64,000 bases of DNA, from contig CM067541.1 in the NCBI GenBank assembly GCA_034509755.1, positions 25,116,501 through 25,180,500 of the forward strand. Reading direction: 5' to 3'. Of this stretch, positions 32,506 through 43,849 are shown in pieces; positions within the stretch are counted from its first letter, which is position 1; each line of letters opens with the position of its first letter. The position numbers were made by a program, and so were the translations under genes. The notes under the pieces are model-generated. The model was given only the letters and a program-made list of their open reading frames with translations, did no database searches and was not told the DNA's origin. Origin of the DNA: Anisodus tanguticus (Eukaryota; Streptophyta; Magnoliopsida; Solanales; Solanaceae).

Positions 32506-33820
32506 TTTCTTATTTTTCTATCAAGCTGGAGTTATTCAGAGTAATGGTCATCATGATGTAGATACAATTAAGGTGTGGTTTATGACGATTAACTCGCAAT
32601 TTCAACACATTTTTTAAATTATTCTCCTATTTATTTTGTGATTTTCATAAATTTGTTTTTTGGTTAGCCTTAAGCTTTAAGAATATACGTCTACTCCCCA
32701 TATACATAACTGGCAAGTCATATCTACTATTTCTAGGTTTTCATTAGCATTTCAACTATTACAAGTAATTGCACAAAATCGCACAGTTCCTTAATTTTAT
32801 ATTTTGTTCATTATTGTTTATATTATACCATAGTGTTTGCAGCTGCTTCATTGCATTTAAGTCCATCAAACTATAATAACTAAGCAAGCTGCCACATCAA
32901 AGAAACATTTTCCATTGGATGTCGTACAAATGGATTGGGTTTACATATATAGAAGAGACAAAGCAAACATGTTCAAGTAACCTATTACTACTTCAAGTAG
33001 TTAAGTTGCTTCTGTATTCCCCTTTGCTCTCATACATGTTTAATCTGTTTATACATACTTAAAAACAGACAAGGGAATTTTAGATTTCTCTTCATAAATA
33101 GTAATGTTTCTCTATTTTTTTGGCTCTTTCATCTTTAACTTTTTCTCACTTGCACCTCCATGCAGATCCATCTATCGTCTGCTCTTACTTAAACAGGGAT
33201 TAAAGCAGGTAGAATCGTCTAAAATTCTGTAACATTCAATTTACAAATTTTTCTTCGTCTTCAGCATGACTTCATTCCCTTTAGTTGCATTTCAAAAATG
33301 ATAACCAAGCTAATATTTTTGCACATACTAATAATTAGATGAGCATTACAGCTCTCAGTTAACACATTGACATTTATCCTTGAAGGTGACAGGAAGATGG
33401 CAAAGGAACAGTTTCGACAGGAAGATGGCAAAGCAACCGTTTTTGAGCCGCGCCAGCAGCATCAACACGCACATTTATCTAAACTTGAATCCTCTTAATA
33501 GCATAAGCAAAAAGTAGTCAGTAATGTTACTCGATCCAAAAAAAATATAAAATCTATAATATGGTTCATATACATTGGTTTCTATTATCCCTCCGCTCTT
33601 TTTTTCTTTGAAACTATCTGCGCATCGCGCGGGTACGTATAGTAGTTATATATAAAATACATAATGTTTATATATAGCTATACAAAACATATAGATTATT
33701 TATGCACCGATGATATAGTGAGCTACATCGGCTGCAAACTAAATGTGTAGTCGGACTATATATACATTATCTATACACTATACACTGATTATACAGTGGG
33801 CTACATCGGCTATAAACTAG
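32506..33820. other. AT-rich intergenic DNA
   Basis: No frame or repeat structure is supported. The phrase gggctacatcggctNNaaact occurs twice near 33720 and 33797 with variations, with tatacactgat-like sequence between, a small local duplication. Confidence 0.45.
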
Positions 33821-33823
33821 ATA

Positions 33824-34252
33824 CGGAAAAAGCTCAAATATGTCATCGAACTATCGGAGATGACTCGTTTATGCCACTCGTAAATAGTTTGGCTCATTTA
33901 TGCCATCGCCGTTACAAAAATGGCTCATCCATGCTATTTTTCATGAACATTGGTTTTGCAATACTAGATATGACACGTGGTCTCCGATTAGAGGTCCACA
34001 TCATTTAATTAAACCAGACCAATTTTAAATCTCAAATTAATAAATAATCTGACCCATAAACCCCACCCACACATAACCATAATCTAGTTGGAGTACACGT
34101 GTCATATCTGGTATTGTAAAACTAACGTTAATGAAAAATAACATGGATGAGTCATTTTGGTAACAATGATGACATAAATGAGCAAAACTATTGACGAGTG
34201 GTATAAATGAGCCTTTTCCCAATAGTTCGATTGCATATTTGAGCCTTTTCCG
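33824..34252. mobile_element. Fold-back MITE
   Basis: The left arm cggaaaaagctcaaatatgt, then gccactcgtaaatagtttg, ctcatttatgccat, catccatgctatttttcatg and gatatgacacgtgg, is mirrored on the right by cacgtgtcatatctgg, aatgaaaaataacatggatg, gacataaatgag, ctattgacgagtggtataaa and catatttgagccttttccg. Arms are about 160 bp each around a loop of about 110 bp. A half copy of the same family occurs at 56405-56620. The loop contains aggtccacatcatttaatta, also found in the second copy. Confidence 0.8.
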
Positions 34253-34282
34253 AATCAGATACATGGGTCGTATATATGGGTC

Positions 34283-34320
34283 CCCCCCCCCCCCCCCCCC
34301 CCCCCACACACACACAAAAA
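34283..34320. repeat. Poly-C followed by (CA)n microsatellite
   Basis: A run of about 23 C residues followed by acacacacac. The same C-run plus CA-run combination occurs in carboxypeptidase intron 1 near 23237-23270. Runs of this kind are prone to sequencing length error. Confidence 0.8.
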
Positions 34321-35364
34321 AATAAAATACTAAGGCCTGCTGGCCTGGTTGTTGTTTGTATCTTCTTCTTATGATTTATTAATTTCTCGTGTTTCCAACA
34401 GCTGGTAAAGGGAGCAAAATGCAAAGAACACATATTGATATGTACTACAACTGAGTCTTGTTAATTATGACATTGATTTCTCTTATTTTTCCATAACTGG
34501 TTTGATGGAATGTGGACGCTTTATCTTTTTATCAGCCATTCAAGCCTAAATCTTGTAATGGTATTAAGAATATTTAGGTGGGAACCCAATATCAAAGAGA
34601 TTATGAATCAGAGAAACTCATAAACTTCAAATTCTAGATCCGCGCCTCTAACAACCTGCAACTCTTTTAACATGTACTAAGACAGTCTTGTGACTGTGTT
34701 ACTATCATTCCCGCAGTCTACTATTCTCACCATCTACGTCTTCGTTTTGAAGGAGATTTTGAGCTCTATTTATATGCAGTCACACCACACAGGTACTTGT
34801 TTGTAGCAAATTTTGTTAGTAGAAAATAAATAGCTGCAATCACAACAAGTATGAGAGAAAAACATTTTATTGATATTTGTGAGTACAACTCTGGATGTAT
34901 CTCCTGATTCTAATCTCTGTGTTGTTCGTATTGATTCGAGGGCCTATGTAACGTCTTTCTCTAATGAAAATGTGTTGAATCTCCAAGAAGATTTGAGCAG
35001 AACTTCGAATCGTTCTTAAGGAAAACCATCTCTCGAACTCTCCTTCTTGTTGAAGACATTTGGAGAAGACTTATGTAGGTGTCGTTGCTGTAATTTGAGT
35101 TGGTAGCTTTTGCCACCAATAGTCCCGGGGAACGCTTTCTTTGCATTAATTTAGTCATCCAAATAATTTTTGAGATGACGGTGAAAACAAAATTATATGT
35201 AATAATTTCTGAAGTGATCTTTTATCCACTCCTTGAAATGTAACTTTTTTGTCCTAACATTCAAAATCATCACCAAAAGAAATTATCTTACAATTAAAAA
35301 TCCCAACTAGACAACAAGATTAATCAGCACAAAGTTTAATAGTATATAATTAAGAAACATACCA
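34321..35364. other. Upstream region of the receptor kinase pseudogene
   Basis: No coding signal. It contains a short AT-rich stretch (agtatataattaag at 35341) about 20 bp before the first ATG of the receptor kinase frame that could be a decayed core promoter, with low support. Confidence 0.35.
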
Positions 35365-37383
35365 ATGATTTTCCCAAGTCATACAAAGAATTTTCAGTTG
35401 AGTTATTCTCACTTGTATGCTAGGCACTACACTGTTGTGGTATCTTTCTGGACCTTTTCTTTGCTACCCTATTCTCTCTGCTCATCCACAATTCAGGTGG
35501 GAGGAAATGAAACAGACAGAATGTCACTGGTTGCATTCAAGAATATGATCATTGATGATCCCTTGAGGATCATGGACTCATGGAATGAAACCATCCATTT
35601 CTGTGACTGGCCTGGTGTCTCATGTGGTCGCCGTCATCGACGAATTACAGCTCTATATCTTAAGTCTCTGCAGCTGAGGGGTTCTTTGTCACCATGTATT
35701 GGAAATATGAGCTTCCTTCATGTCCTTCAGCTCCGAAATAATAGCTTTTCTGGTGAAATCCCACAATCGATTGGCTACTTACATAGGTTGCAATTTTTGC
35801 ACCTTGGAAGTAACTCATTCACTGGTCATATTCCTTCAAACATTTCTGGTTGCTTCAACCTTCTTTCTGTTGATTTTTCATACAATATGCTTGTAGGCAG
35901 AATTCCAGCAGAATAAGGCACCTTGCTGAAATTCCAACAACTTTTTCTTTTTACTAACCACTTTACAGGAGGCATTCCGCCTTCTCTTGGTAATGTCTCT
36001 TTACTAAATCTTTTTATGGCACACACGAATAATTTGGTAGGGAAAATACTTGGTGAGTTATGCCAATTGCCAAACTTAAACTACTTTGAAGTGGCTCAGA
36101 ACAATTTTAGTGGAACCTTACCTCCTTGCCTTTCTAATTGTTCCTCTATGGTGATCATTAATGTCGGAATAAATCATATAGAAGGGAATTTTCCTCGAAT
36201 GCTCGGTATTAATCTTCCTAATCTGGAGTTCTTTAGCATTTATAGTAACAATGTTACAGGAAATTTTCTAGTTACATTAGCAAATGCAACAAATGTTAAG
36301 CATCTTAATGTTGGTGTAAATAGACTCATAGGGAAAATACCACCCCTCGGAAATTTGTTGAACATCCAGCAATTTTCAGTTGCTGGCAATCATCTAGGGA
36401 AGGGGGAGGGTGATGACCTTGGCTTTCTCACCACATTGACGAACGCCAACCAGCTTAAAGGTTTTGGTGCTTAATGGAAATAATTTCGGTGGAGCCTTAC
36501 CTGCATCTGTTAGTAATCTCTCGTCCAATCTTACTGTTTTTTCCTTGTCTCACAATCAGATTTCTGGAAAAATTCCAAGAGGGATATCCAATCTCAAGAA
36601 ATTGAGTCTTTCCTTGGGGATTATAATAGATTCCATGGTCAAATTCCATCTGAAATTGGAAATCTAATAAATCTGCACACGTTGTATTTACGTGGAAATC
36701 AGTTCTCGGGCCAAATTCCCATCTCTTTGGGAAATTTAGCTACCTTAACTGAACTCAGATTAAGAGAAAACAATCTCCAGGGGAGAATTCCTTCCAGTTT
36801 AGGCAAATGCCAATATTTGGAAGTGTTGGATCTTGCTTCAAACAACCTTACTGGTTTCATACCATCCCAAATTCTTGAACTTTCATCCTTGTCACAGGCC
36901 CTGGACGTATCTCAGAATCTGCTAACTGGTTTCCTTCCTGTGGAAGTTGGAAAATTAATAAATCTAGGCTCCTTAAACCTGTCTGATAACAAGTTGCAGG
37001 GCGAAATTCCTAGCACTCTAGGTACTTGTGTTAGACTTGAAGCACTAGACTTGAACAACAACTTCTTTCAAGGAAGTATTCCTCTAACTATGAATAATTT
37101 GCGAGGCCTGGTATTTTTAGTCCTTTCTCACAACAATCTGTCTGGTGAAATCCCAGGATTGTTGAAAGACCTCAAATTTCTGCAGATTTTAAATCTGTCT
37201 AACAATAATTTGTAAGGTGCAGTCCCAATCAGAGATATCTTCAATAATGTTAGTGCTGTTTCCATTATAGGAAACAAAAAGCTCTGTGGGGGTATACCTG
37301 AGTTGGAACTTCCGACTTGCAATGCACAAGTAAAGAAAGAAAAGAAATCAGGTCTTCCCTTGAAAATAGTAATTCCTGTTAGT

Positions 37384-37398
37384 TAGCGGGTTTATAGG
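37384..37398. repeat. Target-site duplication of the LINE, left copy
   Basis: tagcgggtttatagg occurs here and again at 38408-38422, right after the LINE tail. A 15-bp duplication is typical of LINE target-primed integration. Both copies belong to the receptor kinase sequence encoding SGFIG. Confidence 0.9.
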
Positions 37399-38407
37399 AA
37401 ACTTCAAGTACCTAGGGTCTATTATCCAAGGGAATTGAGAGATTGATGACGATGTCACACATCGTAGTGGGGCAGGGTGGATGAAATGGAGGCTCGCATC
37501 TGGAGTTTTGTGGGACAAAAAGGTGCCACCAAAACTTAAAAAGGCAAGTTCTATAGGGTGGTGATAGACCGACTATGTTGTATGAGCGGAGTGTTGGCCA
37601 GTCAAGACTTCGCACATACAAAAGATGAAAGTTGCGGAGATGAGGATGCTGAGATGGATGTGTGGGCATACAAGGAGAGATAGGATTAGAAATGATGATA
37701 TCCGGGATAAAGTGGGAGTGGCTTCGGTGGAGGATAAGATGTGGAAAGAGAGGTTGAGATGGTTCGGGCATGTGCAGAGAAGAGACACAGATGCCCCAAT
37801 GCGGAGGTGTGAGAGGTTGGCTATGGATGGGTTCAGGAGGGGTAGAGGTAGACCGAAGAAGTATTGGGGAGAGGTGATTAGACGGGATATTGCGTAGGTG
37901 CAACTTACTGAGGACATGACCTTAGATAGGGGGTTGTGGAGGACACGGATTAGGGTAAAATGGTAGTAGGTAGTCAAGCGTAGTCCTACTTACGCTTACA
38001 AAATGATAGTTGTAGTGTTATTACTGTAGGCCCTGTTAGCCTATCACACTTATAGGCGCAATATTGCTTTATAATTCCCTGTAGTTTGATTTCTGCTGCT
38101 ATATATTCTTTAGTGTACTTTGTTTATCTTATTTAGCTGTGTTAGCTACTGCTTCCTTTTGTTAGAATGTGCTACCATGGCATATACGATTTTGTTATCA
38201 ACATGTTCATACTGCTTTAATTTCTTGTCTGAGTCTGGCCGTTTCTCTTGCTTTGCTTTGCTTTGCTTTGCTTGTGATTATGTTTTTTCTTGAGCCGAGG
38301 GTCTTACGGAAACAACCGCTCTACCTACAAGGTAGAGATACGATCTGCGTACACTCTACCCTTTCCAGACCCCACGTTGTGGGATTCCACTGGGTATGTT
38401 GTTGTTG
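37399..38407 (+). mobile_element. RTE-type LINE, 5'-truncated
   Basis: About 1.0 kb of the 3' end of a plant RTE-clade LINE. The coding part gives FKYLGSIIQ-like residues at the start (several decayed), then the frame 37625-37897 with KVAEMRMLRWMCGHTRRDRI, DKVGVASVEDKM, LRWFGHVQRRD and GRGRPKKYWGEV, the conserved RT C-terminal tail of such elements. The 3' part (38285-38407) contains gagccgagggtcttacggaa and cagaccccacgttgtgggat and ends in a ttgttgttgt tail, as in Solanaceae LINE/SINE 3' ends. It is flanked by the 15-bp duplication. Confidence 0.9.
37625..37897 (+). pseudogene. LINE reverse transcriptase C-terminal fragment
   Basis: A 90-codon open frame encoding the basic C-terminal segment of RTE-type reverse transcriptase. 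The residues before it (37399-37624) belong to the same protein but contain several stops. The large antisense frames over this region are shadows. No catalytic domain remains, so this copy is dead on arrival through 5' truncation. Confidence 0.85.
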
Positions 38408-38716
38408 TAGCGGGTTTATAGGGTTGACAGGTCTAGTTTCTTTTATTTGCTTTAGACGGTTGAATGTATTGAGAAAAGAGCTTCCCACAAATTTACCTGA
38501 AAACTCGATCTTAAGAGTATCTTATCAGAGTCTCCTCAAGACTACTGATGGATTCTCCGAATCAAATTTGCTTGGCACAGGTGCTTTTGGAGCTGTATAT
38601 AATGGAATTTCTGAAAAAGATGGTCCAGTTTTTGCTGTTAAGGTACTGGACCTTAAACACCATGGAGCTTTAGCTGAATGTGAGGTTCTAAAGAACATCA
38701 GGCATCGTAATCTTGC

Positions 38717-40388
38717 TGTTAGGGTGGGACGTGATTGGCCCATGAATTTGATCATCAACTTGATGAATTAACCCAACCCTTACTACCCGTTGAGCGAACC
38801 CTGTATTAACTAACTGAAAGTCTGAACTCATCTCAGTAATAGAAATAAAACCAATATCTTGATTAAACATGTCAAGAAAACTAAATAAAAAACTTAACTT
38901 CAAGTGTCTATGAAGCTAACCCACTGTCAAGTCATGAGCCTCTAACTGAAATCTGAATACACAAAGTTTCGGGGAATTCCCCGAGAATAATGTAAATGTC
39001 TAAAAGTAAATAAACGACTAGAAGGATCATGTACCGCTAGGATGAATCAACGGAGCATGCTAATTGAGTCTAGAACGTCTGCCTCTAGCCACATGATATG
39101 TCACCTGCATACTCAACATGTGCCACACGACGTGGCAAGCCCAAACAAGCTAAGTATCTCCAAGGGTACCCAATAAGTCTCATGGACTACCTCCTAAAAA
39201 GGGCGAATCTAGACTTTATGGGATACGAGCATAATACACAAGGAAAGTCATATTTCACAAGAAAACATGTAAATCATATAAAATCTTGAAAACTACCATA
39301 AATTGATAATCTAGGATTGTAAACTGATAAGTGAATGGAAAACTGATAACTGAAACTGAACATTAAGCTTATAGCTAAACTGAAATAGAAATTGAGTTAC
39401 ACATAGCGGCCCTACGTACGTGTGGTCTAGGAACACGCACGGGGGAGTGTCGGCCTATCTCTCCAGCAAACAATAACCACTACGAGCGTGTTGGTATCTA
39501 ACCCTGGCCGTCATGGCACTCACGCAAGGGGAGGTCAGCTAGCTCCTCGTCTGAGTCTGGATGTAATCACACCATGAACTGAGCATATAATTTGCACATA
39601 ATTGTACATAACATGAAGTGTAACAAGTAAGCATATATTTCTTGAAAATTGAGTCTAAAAACCGTATAACGTATATAAGACATCAAACAATATGTTAAAG
39701 GATTCTTGCAGTACTATTTATAACTGTACTAATTGTAATGAATAAGGACGGATAAGACCGAATATGAACTTTCTCTAGGGCATACTATCGAACATATAGA
39801 GTACATAAGTTTTACTAGAATTTACTATTAGAAAAGTAAGTCTTAACTCTTCCAATGACCATGCGTGTTCAACAATATTATGAATTGTTGATTTAAGATT
39901 TTGAAATTGTAATCACTTTGATTTGGTAAAATCATTATTCCGTACTAGCTTCATATCCCAAATATAAGGATTTTCGAAGACACGGTAATTGATTCCCCTC
40001 CGCAGCTTCTGACATGTGCCAAGCTAAATATTGGGTTTAACTTTAACCAAAATCATTTATAAAGGATCAAATAAGACCCTTAATGTTGATGCAACTCTAT
40101 TTGAAGAATAAAGACAACTGCTGCATGCTACGGCAAATTTGAGCCTTTAAAAGCATTAATATATTGTTAACCCTTTTAAATCAAGTTAATATCAATCCAA
40201 TACTTGCTGGCACGCTAATTTCTTCCTTGAGAGTAAATCCGTGACTAACCAAATTTGGTCCACTAATTGCATTTATGAAGTTACTATTAAAACATTAAGC
40301 TGACCATGTTATCTTCTAAAATGATTAAATCGAGCTTTAGGCATATGAAATTACGTTAAAGATTAGCAAAAACTTTTGGGTCGTCACA
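38717..40388 (-). repeat. Ty3/gypsy-type LTR terminating the kinase domain
   Basis: The right edge reads gggtcgtcaca, so the minus-strand LTR starts tgtgacgaccc, a common LTR start in Solanaceae gypsy elements. It is followed by a pyrimidine run at 40389-40400 (ttcttccctctt), a minus-strand polypurine tract. The left edge is inferred at tgttaggg (38717), where the kinase homology stops. The implied length of about 1.67 kb is approximate. No second LTR was found. Confidence 0.55.
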
Positions 40389-40400
40389 TTCTTCCCTCTT

Positions 40401-40700
40401 ATATGACATTCGTCCTCGAATGTCGAATGTCGAATCTGATCATTACTCCATTTGAGAGAGATGTATTAGCCTTAAGTTCAATCTTATTGTGCTTTGGTCC
40501 CAACGTTTAGCAAACTTTCCAATCTTTTTAATAAAGTTCGGTAGAGTTTTCTTTGTAACTAGAGCGATTCAAATATTTAGAACTTGTCCATCGATACAAT
40601 TACAACATCTCGCATATCCAGCTACTCAATCCAAATCATATAACATCGTGTTATACCAATATGCTCTTCAAAATGTTTTCGCGTCGCTATAAGAGAATTT
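40401..40700 (-). other. Internal 3' remnant of the gypsy element
   Basis: The segment begins with gacattcgtcctcgaatg next to the polypurine tract. This is the sequence typically found just inside the 3' LTR of this gypsy group. No coding remnant is recognisable. It is cut off by the compositionally different tract that begins near 40700. Confidence 0.45.
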
Positions 40701-40948
40701 ATGGAGGAAATCGGGTTTTAAATTCCTAGAAACCGCACGATTATATAGCCAAAGGGACATCCTCCCCCTTAACCCCCCGACGGAGGGCAGATGGAGTATT
40801 GACGAAGATGCCACTCTTGGTCGATTACAACACCAAGACTTTGGTTGGCTAAGGAGAAAGGGCCTTGTCTTTATTGTTTTAGCAACTGCCAAAGATTGTC
40901 TTTCATATCGAGCCATTGAAGCAGCGCGAATCGAATCAGAAGTAGCAT

Positions 40949-41116
40949 GCAACTTGATTGTCGGGCGTTCAACCACTTGACTGGTTGGAGAGTGTTCGGG
41001 GAAGAGAAAGGAATCTATTCGAGAAACGCTTACCAGCCCTTCCCGAATAGATTCCTTTCTCTTCCCCGGACACTCTCCAACCAGTCAAGTGGCTGAACGC
41101 CCGACAATCAAGCTGC
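40949..41116. repeat. 73-bp inverted repeat with 22-bp loop
   Basis: Arms 40949-41021 and 41044-41116 are reverse complements with about three mismatches by eye (tcgggcgttcaaccacttga on the left against tcaagtggctgaacgcccga on the right). The spacer is agaaacgcttaccagccctt plus cc. Such a palindrome could form a very stable hairpin. Confidence 0.92.
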
Positions 41117-43584
41117 AGTTCCTTCTAACAAGTGGCTGAGAGTAGAAGTAGGAAAATATGCCAACACCGAATAGTTAAAGAATTCTCCTTCGCTTCAAGA
41201 CGTACGGCTGTACGCAAGTCTACTTCTCTTCTTTCTTTAGTTTCCTCTGACGAGAAATGTGAAACAAAAAAGAAAAAAAAATTCGGAATGAAATTATGCT
41301 CCCTGTCCTCAAACCTCTCTTAAGTTCAAGAGTTTAGAAAGGCTCTGCAAGGATTTCTATTGTTGAGTCGGGTGCTCCTCGGCGCTTGGGAGACATCCTA
41401 TTTAATAGGAACGGACAGCGCTCTTAGTTAGCTTAGGAGCTCTTCAATAATCCGGAATTTCTGTGAGGAGCTCTGTTCGAGAGGAAGCACTGGCTCGACT
41501 TTCGATTCTTCACTTCAAGGATTAGAGTCGCCATTCGTGTCGTGCTTTCGGTCCGGAGTTGCGGCGCTACTTCCCATTCTCGTTCTTGGCTTTCCGCACC
41601 TCTCTTTCCTTATAGTCAAGAGAGTTGCTTAGAGCTCCTCTCCAACTTTATAGTCAAGTAAGAAATTTCTACTCAGCTTGAAAAGAAAGACCGACTCTTT
41701 CAATCGCTCAGACATCCATCCTTGCAGTCAAGTGGCTCCGCTCCTCGTCAGCAGGTCTACAAGAAAGGTAAGTCGTTGTCTATGCTCTCTATGGGTTCTG
41801 GGAAGGTAGCAATCTTCCTGGTCTAAGAGCAGCCTGAAATCGGAAGTTCACAAGTTCCAGATCAAATATGGGCTTTGAAATGACAAACTTGATTGACGGC
41901 ATAGATAGCACTAGTGGGACTGGCTCGCGGGGAAAATGAATTACACTAGATCTTGGCAATGGCACTCCTACAAGCTCACCACCGTACATCAACAGGCTGT
42001 AGCATCGGGGTCATATATCAGAGAATTCTTATATGGTCTTGCGGTGCACTCATTTATTTTTTATTATCACTGTTGGAATATTTTGGTTGACGACCTTTTT
42101 ATTGAGATTTTCCCCGGGTTTCTGCTTCATTCAAGTCTTAATTCAAGTAAGGTTTTTTTGTTAAAATGAATGTGGATGGGTCTCCTTTAACGGAAGAAAT
42201 AGAAGCTCGAAAAAAAGAATACCAAAAATCCGGCAACTGCAGGTTAGAAGGCGAAAACTGTTTTTGCCAATCAAGAAAGCTTTTGGGAAAGACAAGAAAG
42301 GAACTCGCCCTTTAACACCAAAGGATAAGTGCTTTCCTCTCCTTCTTTGCCTTCTTTCTCTAAAACCAGTGCTATTTCCGCGGCAATGAAGAAAAGTGAC
42401 CAAAACATAAGGATCAGATGGTCTCAATATTTCAATTTCTCAAGCCGGTACAGGTCTTACAGAATTAATGGTCAATGTATATTCTCGATTGGTTAGCACC
42501 GACTTCGGAATTAGCATGAGAACTTTTTTGACTATTTACCTTCGCCAGATAGAAAATGAATATGACAGTATGCATGAGACATATGCTTCTACGAGTGATT
42601 GTTCTGACTCTTTTCGAATCCTCATCAGAGGAGAGAGAAAAGAACACTTTCCACTCGTTGAGAACGATTGCCTATAGTCCGTCTTTCATTCGATCATGTA
42701 AGAATTAATTTTTGGTGCCTATCTCAGTAGGAAATTAGAACAGTCTTCGATTGAAAAGAAAAATCTTTCGTTAGGAGCCTTAGCAAGAATGGTTGGAACT
42801 GGTCGCTTTTGGAGAAGCGTTTGCCAGGCAAGAAGCAAGGGTGTATCAGCTGTTGTCTTCATAGGGCAATTGCCACTGCTTATAATTCGGATTTCAGGCT
42901 GCAACTCGCCTGCATGAAGCCTGCCAGGAACTGTATAAAAAGGGTCGGGGTGGTTGTGACGCTTCCTGTTGAGTACAATACATAATTCAGACGGTATCCG
43001 TAGGCGCACTATCTCATCAATATATATCTGGGTTAGCTTGCCCGTAGAGCCATCTCGGCTCCTCTTGCCCTTTATCCCATATCATTGAAGAGCAATAAAA
43101 AATGCTTGTTTTCCTCCTCGTCTTTGTTACCCAAACACTCATCCTGAGCAATCTCTTCCGGTTCGAAATTTTGGAAGATAAAGTAAAGAAAGAATTTTGG
43201 GCTTTCTAATGAACTTTCTATCTTGTACAAATCTTCCTTGCCTTTTCTTCCTCGTCCAATGACGGATTTGCTCCCTCTTTCAGTAAGTCTTGTCGAGAGG
43301 GAAAGAACCCAAATCGTACGCTAAGGTCTTGTCTTGCGACAAATGTTTTTCAAGTGCCTCAAAGCCCCGAGCTCCGTATTAAAGAATAATTGACTTTATT
43401 TAATTTTTTAAAGAATAAGAGAAGCAAAAATACACATAAATAATAAGACACCCTTTAGGGGAAAAGAAGAATAAACTGAATTGAAGCAATAATTCAGTTA
43501 GTGTTCAGTACCCGGTTCAGAGCCAGGACGTCTTTGGCATATCCACAAACAGCGCCTTTGGCATGATAGGCACAATGAAATTGT

Positions 43585-43665
43585 TGATGCATCGAATGCC
43601 ATGGTTGGCTGCAAGTGGATTTACAAGATCAAGCATAAAGCAGATGGCCAATTGGAAATCCAATC
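43585..43665 (+). pseudogene. Copia reverse transcriptase fragment
   Basis: The plus strand encodes MVGCKWIYKIKHKADGQLE, the well-conserved N-terminal RT motif of copia polyproteins (compare KWIFKRKYKADG forms). It is followed within about ten codons by a stop. Nothing else of the element is visible on either side. Confidence 0.75.
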
Positions 43666-43849
43666 TGACTTCTAAAATATCCTCGCCCTCCGAATCGGAC
43701 GTGCCACTCCCCTAGCGGTCCTGCCACCACACTGTAGAACGGGAGCTCGTGTGGAATCTTTTATTCTGGGGGCAGTTACTCTAATCTAAGTTGGGGTCCC
43801 CGCCAGAAACTGAATTTCCAAGCGGAAGCAAATAACTCCACGATTTGGT

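Larger units (their letters stand above)
35365..38714 (+). pseudogene. LRR receptor-like kinase pseudogene (LRR-XII type), LINE-interrupted and truncated
   Basis: The product would be a plasma-membrane receptor kinase resembling the EFR/Xa21 (LRR-XII) class. The N-terminus has a hydrophobic segment (VVSFWTFSLLPYSLC), an LRRNT_2 domain (LVAFKNMIIDDP, CDWPGVSC) and many LRRs of the LxxNxLxGxIP type (SFSGEIPQSIGYL, NQFSGQIPISLGNL). Lesions: TAA at 35914-35916 in the same frame, a one-base insertion near 36450, a compensating frame change near 36610, and TAA at 37213-37215. A LINE (37399-38407) sits before the transmembrane segment (SGFIGLTGLVSFICF). The kinase begins at VSYQSLLKTTDGF and keeps the glycine loop (LGTGAFGAVY) and the lysine (FAVKVL). 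It ends after KNIRHRNL at about 38714, where a gypsy LTR starts. The catalytic loop is absent. Confidence 0.9.
40700..43840. other. Compositionally distinct tract, possible mitochondrial DNA insertion
   Basis: GC content is visibly higher, and codon-poor sequence with frequent gaaag, ctttc and tcgg words resembles plant mitochondrial intergenic DNA. I see no nameable mitochondrial gene, so the origin is inference. The tract contains a 73-bp inverted repeat (40949-41116) and, at the right, a copia RT fragment (about 43585-43665), also a frequent content of plant mitochondrial genomes. Small frames here (for example 41132-41323, 42468-42677, 42719-43009) show no recognisable domain. Confidence 0.4.

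Noticed and set aside
37412..37977. Long minus-strand frames of 134-163 codons
   Set aside because: Antisense shadows of the LINE reverse transcriptase tail, whose plus-strand translation is clearly conserved.
42465..43009. Small frames in the organelle-like tract
   Set aside because: No mitochondrial or nuclear protein could be recognised in them; lengths are within chance.
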